NCBI GenBank assembly: GCA_024305405.1
Contig: JAKNDB010000110.1
Coordinates: 1,860,001-1,924,000 of the forward strand
DNA length: 64,000 bases
Direction: 5' to 3'
From: Dirofilaria immitis
Taxonomy: Eukaryota; Nematoda; Chromadorea; Rhabditida; Onchocercidae
In this document: piece after piece, positions 11,973-24,518 of the stretch
Layout of the letters: each line of letters opens with the position of its first letter
Numbering within the stretch: position 1 is the first letter of the stretch
Made by a program: the position numbers and the translations under genes
The notes under the pieces: generated by a model
The model's input: only the letters and a program-made list of their open reading frames with translations
The model's database searches: none
What the model was told of the DNA's origin: nothing

Positions 11973-14900
11973 AAAGATTAAATTTTAATTATTCATTTGG
12001 TAGTCAATGAATCCGATCCGTTTAAATTCCATGTTTTCATAAAAAAATAAACCTTGATACGATTGAAAAAACGAGAGAAAAATAGAAAGGAATGAATGGA
12101 ATGTAGGAAAAGGGAAAAAATTACACACGCATATAATATTTTCCAATTTTTCGTTTTTAAGTAATTGAATCTGTTAACTTCTAACATTAAACTATAGAAT
12201 TATCAAAACTTATAGTTGATTAACCAAAAAAAAAATTATCCTCCAAGATAGGAGTAATAAAATTTTAGAAATAGGTAAAATAAATCTGTATATGCCGTAA
12301 ATTTTTCCTTCCTGGAAATTTTTGTTCCTCATATTTATATATCTTAGCAATTAAAATGTAGCATAACGACTTTTTAAACTTTTAAATTTTTTTGCTGTAG
12401 AGCTCTGATTAAAAATTTTCATCCTCATCGCTAACTGTTAATGATTCAGATTTTAATATTTTACCAGAATATTGATTTATTATTTACATCTGGATGAGCA
12501 AGAAGCTATCAGATATTTCTAGAGTTGATATAATTTCAGGATATTACATTATTTATGCATGTCGTTTCTCATATAATAAAATTGATATACACTGCGTATA
12601 CATTTTTTTTTTGATCGCAAAATATAACTACGAGAAGTGATCAAATTCAGATTTCCGTTTCTTTATTTTTTCCTCGGAAAGATTTTTTCAGAATCTTTCA
12701 GTTTCATAAAATATTATTTGATGGTATGCAAATTATAGTTTATTTAATATGTTTAACATGATTTATTATGAAGGGATAATAAAATGACCGTAGACATAAT
12801 GGTTCGATAATTGCTAAATTAGCCGTGATTCGAATAGGCAAAAGGTTATTCTTAGGTGAAAGGTTATCAATGGCAGATTTATATGGTGATGGGTACACTT
12901 TTATCGATGGTTAATTTTTGCTGTTTGTTGTAGGGTATGTCATATATAATTTTTCAAACAGGCGGAATTCAATCATTCTGTAGTGGACATTGCTCTCCTT
13001 ATCACGGCATTAGTCTCCTCCCTCCACCTTTTCTTTATTTTATATCACCATGCATCGATGATTAAAGATATCAAAAGATTCGTGCTGTTATCAGCATTCA
13101 ATATCATTTCGACGTCTATTACAAAATTTCTCCACTTAAAAAAAAAAATCGAGAAACTAGGGAGAATGAACTGAATATTTGGCATGAAAATGGATATAAA
13201 AGATGACACGAAATAACGGTGAATGATAAGATAAGAAAGGTATAGAGATAAATTAAAATTAATGAGTAGTAAATTATCATTTTTAACTGAAGTTCAAGAA
13301 TAAAATAGCTATTTTCTTCAGAAAAGTGTGCTGGATGGATTATATACAATCGGAATTAGCCATGCATATAACATATCAATTCTAATGAGAATTGTCATTT
13401 TGAAGCAAAAGAAAACATCAAAATAAAATCAAATAAGGGAAATTCAAATGAAGATGACGATATGGCCCTTTTTTACTAGATAATTTACTATATGCCACTA
13501 TTTTCAATGCTAATTTTCTTATGATAATTTAATACCATATCGAACAAATGCTTTATCATTAAACTATTATTATTCTATTCCAGTAATGTCAATGGAGTTA
13601 GCCATTGATTTGATAACTTAATTCTCGATGTCTTACTTTACTTTATAAAATCGCAATGCTACGATAGATAATTTGATCAAATTCTTCTCTATAAAGACAT
13701 TAGAATGATCAATGATTTCTTAGGAATAAATTCAAACTTAAAGCAGTGTTAAATTTTAACTAATAATTCTTCAGATAAAAATATCGTAATTTTCTCCAAC
13801 AAGTTAAATTTCTCTCGTATTATTTTTAGCAACATTTCTTATTGATAAGGGTTAAGTGGTTGATTTTTTCCTCTTGATTGTTGTTTCCCCGAAATGATAG
13901 TTAATTATGACGTTGGGTTAGAAAATCAGACAGGAAATTTGTTAATCAATAAAGCAAAGAAGCTATCTTTATATTTAATATTTAAAGAGTTGAAGTGAAA
14001 TAGTTCAATTCGACGAAATAGTAGTACCCTTTCTCCTCTTTCCCACTTTTCTCCCTTAAGTTATCAAACTTTAAGTAAAGCGTTAATTTCAATAGTCGTT
14101 TAATTTGTCGCACAAATAGTAATATATTATCAATTATTTATAAGAATGAAACTTGTTATTAAAATTATCAACTAAACAAATGAAATTTTTGAAATTAATT
14201 TCAACCCTTTATTGTTTGATAACTGAGCGATTAATCTATTTTGAAGGACAAAAAGATAAATTTGATAAGATTTTATTGAGAAAAATGAAAAAACAGAAGA
14301 AGAAACCCTTTTTCTCATTTTTCGGTAATTACTTCATGAAGAAAAAATCTTATACTACTCGTTTAGAAGGCATTAAAATTTATTTGTTCTACTGTTATGG
14401 CTTGAAATCAGTGAAAATGTTAGTTGCGTCTTTTTCTTTCTTCTAACCAGTAATTTCCTGAATGCTTCCTGGATCATTCATCATCAATCAATCTATGTTA
14501 TTTTGAATAATTTGTTGATAAACATTTCATCAACGAAAAAAAGAACTTTTTTTTCTTTTATAGCTTTGCTGAACTTCTTCGAACGTATTCATTATTGTGT
14601 TGGAGCAAAATGATCCAACTACAAATTACAATATATTTGCTTCTGAAAAATTTCTCCCAAAAGTAAACAACAAAAAAAAACTTTTCGATAACCATAAAAA
14701 TTTCCGGTTCTTTCCTTATTTTCTAAAAAGAAAAATCCTTGACTTTTAAAATAAGACTAAATGGTATTCAAAAGATAGATCTTAAGCAAACGGAAGGAGA
14801 AAATCAGGAATAAAATAGCAGCTAAAATTAGTATATTAATTAAAAAATAAATTAATTAAGAAGTTTTATGCATAAGATTACTTTGTTCTATCAATTATTA

Positions 14901-15411
14901 TTTCTTGAATATCATCCTTATACAGTATATCTGCAATATTTTTATTTATTATTTATTACTATATTATTTAAATATTATCATATCATTTTAAGATCTCTTC
15001 GAAAACAAAAAAATGATTCTTTTCAAACTTATTTCTTTTTTCGTTTTTGATTTATTTATCCCTTGTTCTATTTCTAGTATTTCATCTTCTTTTATTTATA
15101 TTTCTAGCATTTATCAAAAGCCAAAGGCCAGCGCTGTCGAACAGTTACATTCATGCAAATGATCCATTTTGCCATCGATAGATTTGCACAATACCAATCA
15201 CATCGTTCCCTTAGCAGACGGCATTTCGCATATACATCATATCAGTAAACGAAGTTTGTAACTTTTTTTTTCCTTTTCCATCTCTCGCCCTTTCTTTCTA
15301 TTTTTCTCCCTCTGTTCCTCTCTCGTTCACTTATTCTCTTTTATAAATCTGAAATAAAACAATAAACGTAAATCTTATAGAAATGCTATGAGCGAAGGTG
15401 AAGATAAAGAT

Positions 15412-15591
15412 GAAGAAGAAGAAGGAGGAAGAGGAAGAAGGAGAAGGAAGGAGAGGAGGAAGGAGAGGAGGAAGGGGAGGAGGAAGAAGAGGGAAAAGAG
15501 AGGAAATTTTCCTTTTCAATATAAAAATCTTCAAATGATTCCCTCCCCTCCCTTCTCTCCTCTCCCTCTCCTCTCCTTCCCTCTCCTCCTT
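15412..15591. repeat. purine tract and pyrimidine tract forming an inverted repeat
   Basis: A 95-nt uninterrupted purine run (15412-15506, GGA/GAA units) is followed after 32 bp by a 53-nt uninterrupted pyrimidine run (15539-15591, CCT/CTC units). The second run is an imperfect reverse complement of part of the first. Open frames here (poly-Glu/Arg or Pro/Ser) are consequences of the repeat. Confidence 0.9.
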
Positions 15592-15888
15592 GCTCCTCGT
15601 CCACCTTCTCACCTGTTCCGTTGATCTGTATTATATTCCAACAGGTTTTCAGTTCAATTTTCTTTCGAATTATGTAACTTCTTTTTCTTCACACACTTTT
15701 ACACTTTCTTCATTCTATAGAATATATCTGCGAAATTTATTTTTATAATTAAAAATTATTAATTGAAAGAAATGATTGGAAGAAATCGCTTTACAATTTT
15801 GAATTAAATTCCTCATATAAATTTTTATCACTTAATTCAATTCAGCTTAATTCTTCTTATAACAACGTCTTCCTATAATTCATTGATG

Positions 15889-15890
<2 letters not shown>

Positions 15891-15953
<63 letters not shown>
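15891..15953. repeat. (AT)n microsatellite
   Basis: 63 bp of pure AT repeat. Confidence 0.97.
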
Positions 15954-15957
<4 letters not shown>

Positions 15958-17589
15958 TATATCAATCATTCTATTCGATTGGATAGCTATTTTTGCTTAT
16001 TTCGATTTCTTTTTTAACTTTATTTTCCTTTTCTTGAATATCTAAACTTGGCATAACTGTTTATTGTTGTTTAAATCCATTTCAAATATAAATTAAAATT
16101 ATAGGAAATTGTGAAAATAAAATTGCAAAAATCTGATATTAAAACCAATGAAACTAAGATCAATACAATTTTTTTCTTTTTTTAGTAATTGTATGAAAAT
16201 TTTTGAAGAAATTCCAACCTATTAATGATGTTTGAAATAATTCGCATGATACGATAAGATTTGTATGGAATTCCGTTCGAATCATCATCACATCAGTTGG
16301 CAACTATAAATCATTTCGAGATGTGATTTCTTAAAATTTTCCGTTGGTTCATGTAATCTAGTATTTAACTTCGTTTCTCTGGTTTCTTGCGTGGCAAATG
16401 ATCGACCGCAATAGGTTTCTTGATCACCTAAATCCTTCATGACTGGATCATAACCATTTCCCTGTATTTCTCACTACTTTATGATTGCGGTTATTTCTTG
16501 TGCGTCATTATTTTATGGTTAAAATGGGATTAATAAGTAAATGAAACTAATAAGTAATGCGTTAATCTCATTAATTCAAATTTAGCAATCAAAAATGACA
16601 GGAAATTTGAGAAAAAAGTTTTCAATATTTCCATTTTTTTATTATCTATTAGTTTATTATTATTATTAGTCACTTATTTATTTATTGAACATATTACTTA
16701 GTTATTTTTTTAACTTGTTAATTAACTGATTTCTTATTTTTTGAATTTACGCTAATTGCAGATATATCATGTTGGACGTGTTCTCTGTAAGTCTTCTATA
16801 TTGCGTGCGCATGTATACCTGCGTATGTACGTATACATATATATATATACGTGTGTACATACATATATTACAGCATAATATAATCCGGCATCTTTCAACT
16901 TAATAGCTAAATGAGTCACTCTCTTCGAGATTTTGCTTTCCTCCTCGAGATCAAGAATATGTCATAGGAATTTATTTAATTTCATAAAATTTCAAGTTAG
17001 ACTTAATTAATTACAATCAATCTGGCATAATAATGGTTCATCATTTTTTTGCTGATCGATTAAGCAAGCTATAATCTAAATCTGATCGATTAGGCCGTGA
17101 TTTAAAGATACGTTTAACGTTACAGAGCATTGGTGAATTGCATCCCAAAAATAATCGATTTCCTTCGACCACTTTTTTCATTGTCTATGGATTATTATTC
17201 TTGAAATTTTACATTTTGACGAAAATAATAAGCAAAATTATTTTGTTTTAAGATTACTTCGATTTATATATTTTATGAGTAAATCATTCGAAATTTCCTA
17301 AATAGGATATTTCATGATTTAACTTTCATATAATTAAAATACAAAAAATCATGAGGCTATAGCAGATCGACTTTTCAGTAAACAAAAAATAAAGTCAGAT
17401 AAAGAGAAATGGAAACAGTAGAAGACATTTCCACTAGATCGAAAAAACCATCCCAAACTATCTTCACCTAAATTAAGCTAAAAATTAAGACAATAATTTT
17501 CATAGCAAATATGGCGGCGTCAGTGATGACCGACAAAACGATTTCCGTAGGAATTGAGAGATGTTGCTGTAGAGGACGGAGAAGCTAAG

Positions 17590-18533
17590 ATGGAGACTAC
17601 GGGAAAAAGTGATCTACGAAAAATGTGGCGATTATCAAAAAGATTCGGAGGAGATGAAATGGAAGAATGGGAAAGTACGGGGAGAGAGAGCGGGAAAGAT
17701 AATAGTGAGGAGAAGTGATAAGTGCTGATATTGGAATATCATCTGATCCTAAAATTTGAAGGATTTGAATTTGGAAGCAAAGCATTTTTCTTGTCTCGCA
17801 CAATTGTTATCTTTTTGCGTTGACCGAAACGTTTGGGTAAAGCAAAATCCATTGTGGCGTACAACATACATACAAAGGCATAAATCGACAGACATTTAAC
17901 ATACACTTCAACAGACACTCACATACACTTTAAAAGACACTTCTACACCGACACACACAATACACATCTAGTTCTGACACATACACATCTGGTTCTGTTC
18001 AATTCTTCACTTCCAAAATGTCTCTTAAAACTTCATTTTCTGCTTTCTATTACTCCCCATCCATACTTCTATCTATCTATTTTCCCTCGCCTTCCTCGTG
18101 CACACTTCCCATTCTCCCAACTAACCACCACTACCACTACCAACCACCACTACCATTTTAACCACCAACCACCACCAACTACCACTACGACGGCCACTAC
18201 CAACCACCACTACCACCATCACTACCACTTCTACCTTCATTACCAGGACGAAATAAATTCAGGGCGGGAAGCATGCTAGGTAAACATAACGATTTAGCTT
18301 TATTATGTTATTTTGGTCTTTTTTTTCGTAAATTTAATTTTTGTAAACCTATTACTTTTTTTTTCTTCGCTTCGCCATTGAAGTCTGTGTGTTGTTGGAT
18401 TAGATAAAATGGTGAGGTTTAGAAAGATCACAATTTTCCGCTATCTTGAAATCAAGGATGAATCAACATACTAATCAATGGGTTACTACTACTACTACTA
18501 CTACTGCTACTACTGCTGCTACTACTGCTACTG

Positions 18534-18565
<32 letters not shown>

Positions 18566-18796
18566 GCTACTACTACTACTGCTACTGCTACTACTACTGC
18601 TACTGCTACTACTACCACTGCTACTGCTACTACTACTACCAGCTACTACTACCACTACTACTGCTAGCTGCTACCAGCTACTGCTAGCTGCTACTACTGC
18701 AGCAGCATCAGCAGCTACCATGCAGCTACTACTACCACTACTACTACTACCAGCTACCACCACTACTACTACTACTAACTACTACTACTGCTACTA

Positions 18797-18842
<46 letters not shown>

Positions 18843-21800
18843 CAGTACTAATGGTTACGGTGTGAGCTTTGAATTCATAGATGTATTCTAACAACAGTGA
18901 TATGAAAAGAAATTTGTGTAAATTGTGTGGGGCTGTGGTATGAGTTAGGGCGGTAGATTTTAAAGAATTATAAGGAATGGATAGGGGTGATTGAATGCTA
19001 CTGCTGTTGTTGCTGTCGTGGGTGTCCTCTCAATAACTATTCCATACATCTCATATAAATACATAAGTAAATATAAATAAATACACAGAATAAATACATG
19101 TATTTGTCAATTTATTTACTAATATTTATATATGATCAAAGAGTAAATATTGTTTATTTGTCCAGTAATTTATTAGTATATGCGTGATAAACGAGTAATT
19201 GCTATTTATTTGTCTAGTAATTTATTATATATGTATATATATTTACTTATATTAAAACTGAGAAACTTAATATTTATCTTTGTTACCGCTATTTGGCAAT
19301 TGAGTCAGAAATTTTTTTCAGTTTTCTAGTCATCATCTTTATATTTGATATATTTTCATTCTTGATATATTTCATATTGTATTTTTATATAATAACGAAA
19401 TTAAGAATGATAATAATAAGTTGATAGTACCATAACTGAAGATGATATCGAAAGAAGAAAAATAGCTGTCTAAGATTCTCGAATCGTTCTGTCGAATTAT
19501 AAATTACTACTCAATCATCGATAATTCATCACATTTAATTCTTCCATTTAAACCAAGTTATAATAGTACGCATCATTATGCAATTCTTTTTCCTTTTTTA
19601 CATATCGATTCAATTCTGTTACTATATGATAGCTATAAAAATTATTGATGTCCATCCAGGGACATATTCCCGGAAGCTTCATCCTATTCCACTGCATATT
19701 TCTCGTATAATACGCGAGAATTTGAAAAATGGCTATTGTTTGATGTATGAGAAATATCGATTTGTGAAAAGATTACTGAGGCGAGAAAGAGGAAGTGTGG
19801 TTCATGGCGATCATTTGATGATTACACCATTCTTCAGAATTATTCGTAATTTTGTTGTCGATGTTGTGCCTTTGAGTTATCTCTCATTTTACGGAAAAAT
19901 AGAATATCGATAAGAAAGATTCATCCCGTAGCTTGCTTTTCCATCTTTTCAGATTATTCGCTTGCAGGATTTTAGAGGTAGAGACCAGTTAGATTTGATT
20001 TTGCTCCTAGTCATCAAATGTCATTTGCTTCACCACATATTGTTGATATGGGTGGTGACAATTGCTGAAAATAGTTTCCAGGATTATAGGCTGAATTACG
20101 TGATGAACAGGAAATGATGGTCGCCCTAGTTACCTTAAGTTGTATTTTCGAACTTACTGGTTGTTTGGTCGCCGCGACACCACAGGTTGTGACGTGATAC
20201 TTAGATATCCTAATGGGATCTTTGTAAAACTACAAAATGGAGTAAATAACACAAGTGGATATGTGGTGTTGTGGGTGTGACCATTATCAGATTCAACGAT
20301 TCACTCTCTGACCGATCAAGAGTTGATAATTGAATGTTTGAATCAATGCGCGTTATCGGCGATGTTGATCAGTGGTAATTTAAAAGGAATCTTGTGCATG
20401 CATTATCTCCTGATATGATAATATTTTCTGATTATCCTCTCAATTGTCATGATATACTTTGACTTTCATGCTTAACTTTCTTATCTTTTTATATTTTTTA
20501 AATTTCTGAAATATCTTAAGACTTATTATTATTTTTTACTTTCCATATTGTTTTTGATGAAATGTTTCACTCATTTTTCAGTAATTAACTATTATTTCAA
20601 TATATGCGGCAGGGATTGTACTATATCACAAATGGTATGCGAACATATCCATATCATATCATTATCATTATGTGTGTCGTCGTTATAATCATCATCATTA
20701 TGATTGATTGGTCATAAAGATACGTTACCATCAATTATCAACGTTGGTCATCATTATCCATACCATGTGGTGACCATGATAATGATGATGACTATCATCA
20801 TCATCATCTATAATTATCAGCCATTATTTACACTAGAAAATCAGCCAAAGCTTAGGAGTTTAATGGGATAGCATAGAGTAGAGGGCAGTTAATGAACCTA
20901 AAATTCGCATTTCATCTTTAAAATATCTATTCAATTTCTTCCTCACTTCCTCCATTTACTGTTTCCTCTTCTCCTGTCCCTCGGGACAGTGTTCGAAATG
21001 TAACAGGTTGCAATATCAAATAAAATTGTCGTTGTGACGGTTGTCATCGGGTCTATGAAACGAGGGGATGAGAAGGATAAGGGAATGTATTTGATGGGCG
21101 GGGGACGGGAAAGAATGACGTAGAAATGATGGTGGGTGGTTGGATGATAAGTAGACGAGGGTGGACAATTAATGAATTTTGTACGCTATAAATCGAACAT
21201 TACGTTGGTTATCTATTGCTAGTTATCATATCGTGTCATATCATATCATATCATGCCATATCATATCACATCATATCATATACATACAATATCCATCTTT
21301 CTATCTCATTTTACGTTTTACTATATGCATTAAGGCAAAATTCAACAGTAGTTCTTTCAGTTCTGAGCGACCTAGCTGTCACTATGCCGTATACATCATT
21401 GTCATCCTTTATCACCCCGGCAGCTTGCAGTTCCATTTCATCTTCCATCCATTTATTTCATTTGCAACCAGCTAGCTCATTATCTCTGCAAAATGGATCG
21501 CTGTACACTAACATGCAAAAGTATGTTTTCCCACTTCTTCAGATATCCCGGGATGATATACCGTATCCTCTTATTATTCCTCGATCCACAGACATCTATT
21601 CAATAAATACCGCATTTTAATTTTTATATTCATACTATTGAATTAGCTGATTTAATCGATGTTCTAAATTTTATTTGAAGTTATCAAATTCATTGTAAGA
21701 TTTTCTTTAGTCAACTAAAAGGTCAGCTTTCCATTCAATTTTATAGTTTTACCTGAATAAAATGCTTAATTTAATAAAATTGATTTTGTCAATTTAAAAT

Positions 21801-24309
21801 AAATTAATCTCAGCTTGCTGGGAAAGAAAAAGATTATTTTTCAAAAGTAATTATTTTGTCTCGTAATTTAGTCATTTTGCTTATGATTGTCCGATAAAAA
21901 AAAATTTTTTTGTAATTTTTCCTAAAATTTATGTCTCATTAGGGAGCATTTAATTAGAACTCAATTATTTCAATTGAAATTTTGGAAATAATTTGACATT
22001 TATTTCACTGAAATCAATTTGCAATTTCAAACTAGCTGTGGGGATCTGTTATATACATTCTTGATATTCTCTAGCAATGTCCAATTAAATCAATTGTTGC
22101 GAGATTTTAGTTCAGGCTCATTAAGCATTCAAATACATGCAACTGCTTTTCATAATCATTTCCAATTATCGACGAAAATTCCTTCCTTATAACTTGAAAG
22201 ATGATGATTTGCAGTATCGTTTTAACAAATTTAATGCAGTAAAAAATCAGAAAATTTGTGTGCAACAAATTGAAGTTATACTTTCAGGCACGTTACGACA
22301 TTAGATAATATGCGTAATGAAGCGTAAATGTCGTAAAAGATTTGAGTTCTTATTGTATTGCTAAATTACTTGCGATCAGCATACGTGATATAGTGTCATT
22401 ATTTGTTGTTAGATTGGAAAGATATCAAAGGCATAAGAAAATAATTGTTTATAAATAATAAGCTGATTCATCAATTCGGGATAGTTATGGCAAAAATACT
22501 GCAGTTCAAAAACGAGAGTGAAAGACGAAGGCGATGAGGACAAAAAGATTAAAGCCTTACGAAAACTGGTAACGGGAGGCTATATCAGGGAAGGAAAAGG
22601 TGTACTGATAAGAAAATGATAAAATGAGTTCCATTCTTAGGACTATTTTTTGAATATATGTAAACATCGATATATTGACAATAGTAAGGGTAGAAAAAGG
22701 GGAAGGTAAGTCATGAGAATTTATAGAAATAAAGATAATAAAACAATGTGTATATTGTATTAATAATCAGACTATTTGTCTTTTAGAATAAATTCAACAG
22801 TAAGCATTTGAAATTTGGACCTAACAATTTTACTCATAATCTGAATTTATCAGATATTCAAATAAACAGCTTTGAATCAGCTCAAATTTTGCAACGCTAA
22901 TCATCATAATTCATTTAACGCATTATACTAATCTTCATAAAAGTGTATTTTGCGTATTTTTGATTCAACGAATAATTTGAACTTCCTGAAGAAAAAATTA
23001 TAATTCCAGAATTTCTGGCTGTCTTTTGTGCTATTGAAGAGTTAATTAATAGTCCATTTTAATTGAAACATGAATTTTTATAGAAGCCATTTGAAGGGAA
23101 GAAGGATATGTGAAGAGAGAAGAGGAAGCAATTTTATTTACTTTTTCAAAAAAATTTTTCTTTTTCTTCCTTTTTTATAGCTGGTCCAATACCAACAAAT
23201 ATTCCAGTCAGTCACCGCATAGTTCCACTTGTTTAGGGTACAGAAAATGTTGAATTGTTAACTTCATTTCTCCTCATTTCGTCTAACATCAGTAGCAGGC
23301 GATAAATAATTCTTCCTTTTTTTTTTTCAAAAATTTTCAACATTGAAAGATAGGGAGACAAAAAGAAAATTGCTTAATAGGCGGGGATAATTTGAAAAAA
23401 GAGGCCATGAGAGCGAGGTTGCGCGAGATGATTTTTATAGGATAACTACTGTGACAGCATTTGTTGAATTTTTCAGCACTGATCTTTAAGACTAATTTAA
23501 TTTTACTTTATCTTTATCCTCCGCTTTTCTTAATTCCTGTCCTCTATCCTTTTAATTCTTTCTTTTGACCAACGCTAAAATGTTTGTAAAGAGATGATCA
23601 TTACTACTAAAGAAAAAAATAAGATTCCGGTACTTGGTAATCAAGAGATTCAAGTTTTGGTTTAAAAAAGAAAGAAAAGAAGGAAGGATAATTAAACATT
23701 TTTCTTCCATTCCACTTACACGGATTTTTTTCGATGCACTTTTCCGCTCCATTTTTTTCGCTCATTGGCACGGGGTTGAAATGAGGTAGAAAATTCTGTC
23801 TTAAATGTTGTAATATTTTTGAAATTTTTTTCTTTTTTTGATTTGAGATGAAAATTATGCCAATGTTGAATTTATATCCTTTTAAAAAGCGAAACATTTT
23901 AATTATTTACTATAAATAATTGAGAAATTAAGATTGATTAAATTAATTATAAAATAAGAAACAAATGATTCATAAAATATTATTCCTTGCTTTGGTGTTT
24001 CATTTCATTCTTCAAAATTTCAATCATCAGAATTATTACATTGAAGATGTGGAGGCAAAAAGATAATATTTTTCTTGATGATGATGATGATGATGATTGG
24101 AGATGATATTTAAATTGATGACAAATTTAGATGTGGAATTTCAAGAAAGCTTATTTAAGCATCTAAACTTCGAATATATATGTATATCATCAATATGGTT
24201 TAAAATATTTGCATTTATTGGATGAGGGTCGAGGGGCAGGCGCGTTTTAGCGCAGAGTTATTGTGTTGACATTTCATCAGAGACTGGCGGAGCACACAAC
24301 ACAAGCCCG

Positions 24310-24355
<46 letters not shown>

Positions 24356-24518
24356 ACTGAACCACCATCATCATCATCATCATCAACCATCGGCCGCTTA
24401 CGATCAACCACCAAACAATTTACGAGAATCGAGAATTGAAGCCGCCGAAGTGCACCCTTTCCTATCTTCTTTCACAAAGCTAACAAATGCCACCCGGAAG
24501 AACGCCAGCAACATTTAA
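17590..24518 (+). CDS. tentative three-exon gene with poly-histidine tract, function unknown
   Basis: I do not recognise this protein. It is assembled from three coding-looking, less AT-rich segments with good splice signals and matching phases: 17590-17704 (ATG; starts METTGKSDLRKMWRLSKRF; donor GTGAGG), 21361-21520 (acceptor CTTTCAG, donor GTATGT; Ser/Leu-rich) and 24281-24518 (acceptor TTTCATCAG; stop TAA). The last exon encodes 14 consecutive His, then Gln-Leu-Asn, 7 more His, and a polar tail ending TRKNASNI. The total is about 170 aa. His runs occur in nuclear regulators, but no DNA-binding domain is visible. The introns are long (3.6 and 2.8 kb) and contain simple repeats. Exon pairing is inference. 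Exon 1 is the weakest part, other exons may exist, and the CAT array alone could mimic coding. Confidence 0.25.
18118..18243. repeat. degenerate ACC/ACT triplet array
   Basis: About 125 bp of ACC and ACT triplets with interruptions. It lies 240 bp upstream of the larger ACT/GCT array and inside the first intron of the tentative poly-His gene. Confidence 0.85.
18485..18845. repeat. ACT/GCT triplet array, about 360 bp
   Basis: Long trinucleotide array of ACT with frequent GCT, ACC and AGCT interruptions and a short non-repeat patch near 18690-18725. It creates frames of poly-Thr, poly-Tyr and, on the reverse strand, poly-Ser, which I do not call genes. Confidence 0.95.
19095..19233. repeat. 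diverged tandem repeat, unit about 52 bp
   Basis: Segments 19134-19183 and 19186-19233 share the order GAGTAA, a TTTATTTGTC core, then AGTAATTTATTA, about 52 bp apart. A weaker third copy precedes them at 19095-19133. Confidence 0.7.
21224..21281. repeat. (ATATC)n pentanucleotide array
   Basis: About eleven pentamers close to TATCA, with single-base variants such as TGTCA, TGCCA and CATCA. Confidence 0.9.
24076..24098. repeat. (GAT)n microsatellite
   Basis: Seven GAT-type triplets. It has the opposite strand polarity to the CAT tract 200 bp downstream. Confidence 0.9.
24312..24383. repeat. (CAT)n tract, two blocks
   Basis: Fourteen CAT triplets, a 12-base interruption, then six more. In the + frame that stays open they encode His. 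Confidence 0.95.

Larger units (their letters stand above)
10486..17589. other. intergenic spacer
   Basis: I see no supported gene. The content is AT-rich sequence with the GTC/TTC, GA, purine/pyrimidine and AT repeats listed separately. Short frames near 10.4, 12.0, 13.0, 14.2 and 14.9 kb are Lys/Phe/Ile-rich without motifs or splice context. The promoter of the minus-strand GDE1 gene should lie at about 10.5-11 kb. Confidence 0.55.

Noticed and set aside
15331..15624. Acidic/basic low-complexity proteins over the purine/pyrimidine inverted repeat
   Set aside because: All three frames are open because the tracts cannot form stops; no non-repeat coding remains.
18446..18687. Poly-Thr, poly-Tyr and poly-Ser frames
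   Set aside because: Triplet array with all frames open; no flanking coding sequence continues them.
19578..19913. 111-residue frame with a basic stretch (RFVKRLLRRERG)
   Set aside because: No family resemblance and no splice sites in phase; length alone is weak evidence.
21216..21620. A single 134-residue protein starting upstream of the pentamer array
   Set aside because: The first third is repeat-derived (ISYHIIS). A better model uses only 21361-21520 as an exon with CTTTCAG and GTATGT borders.
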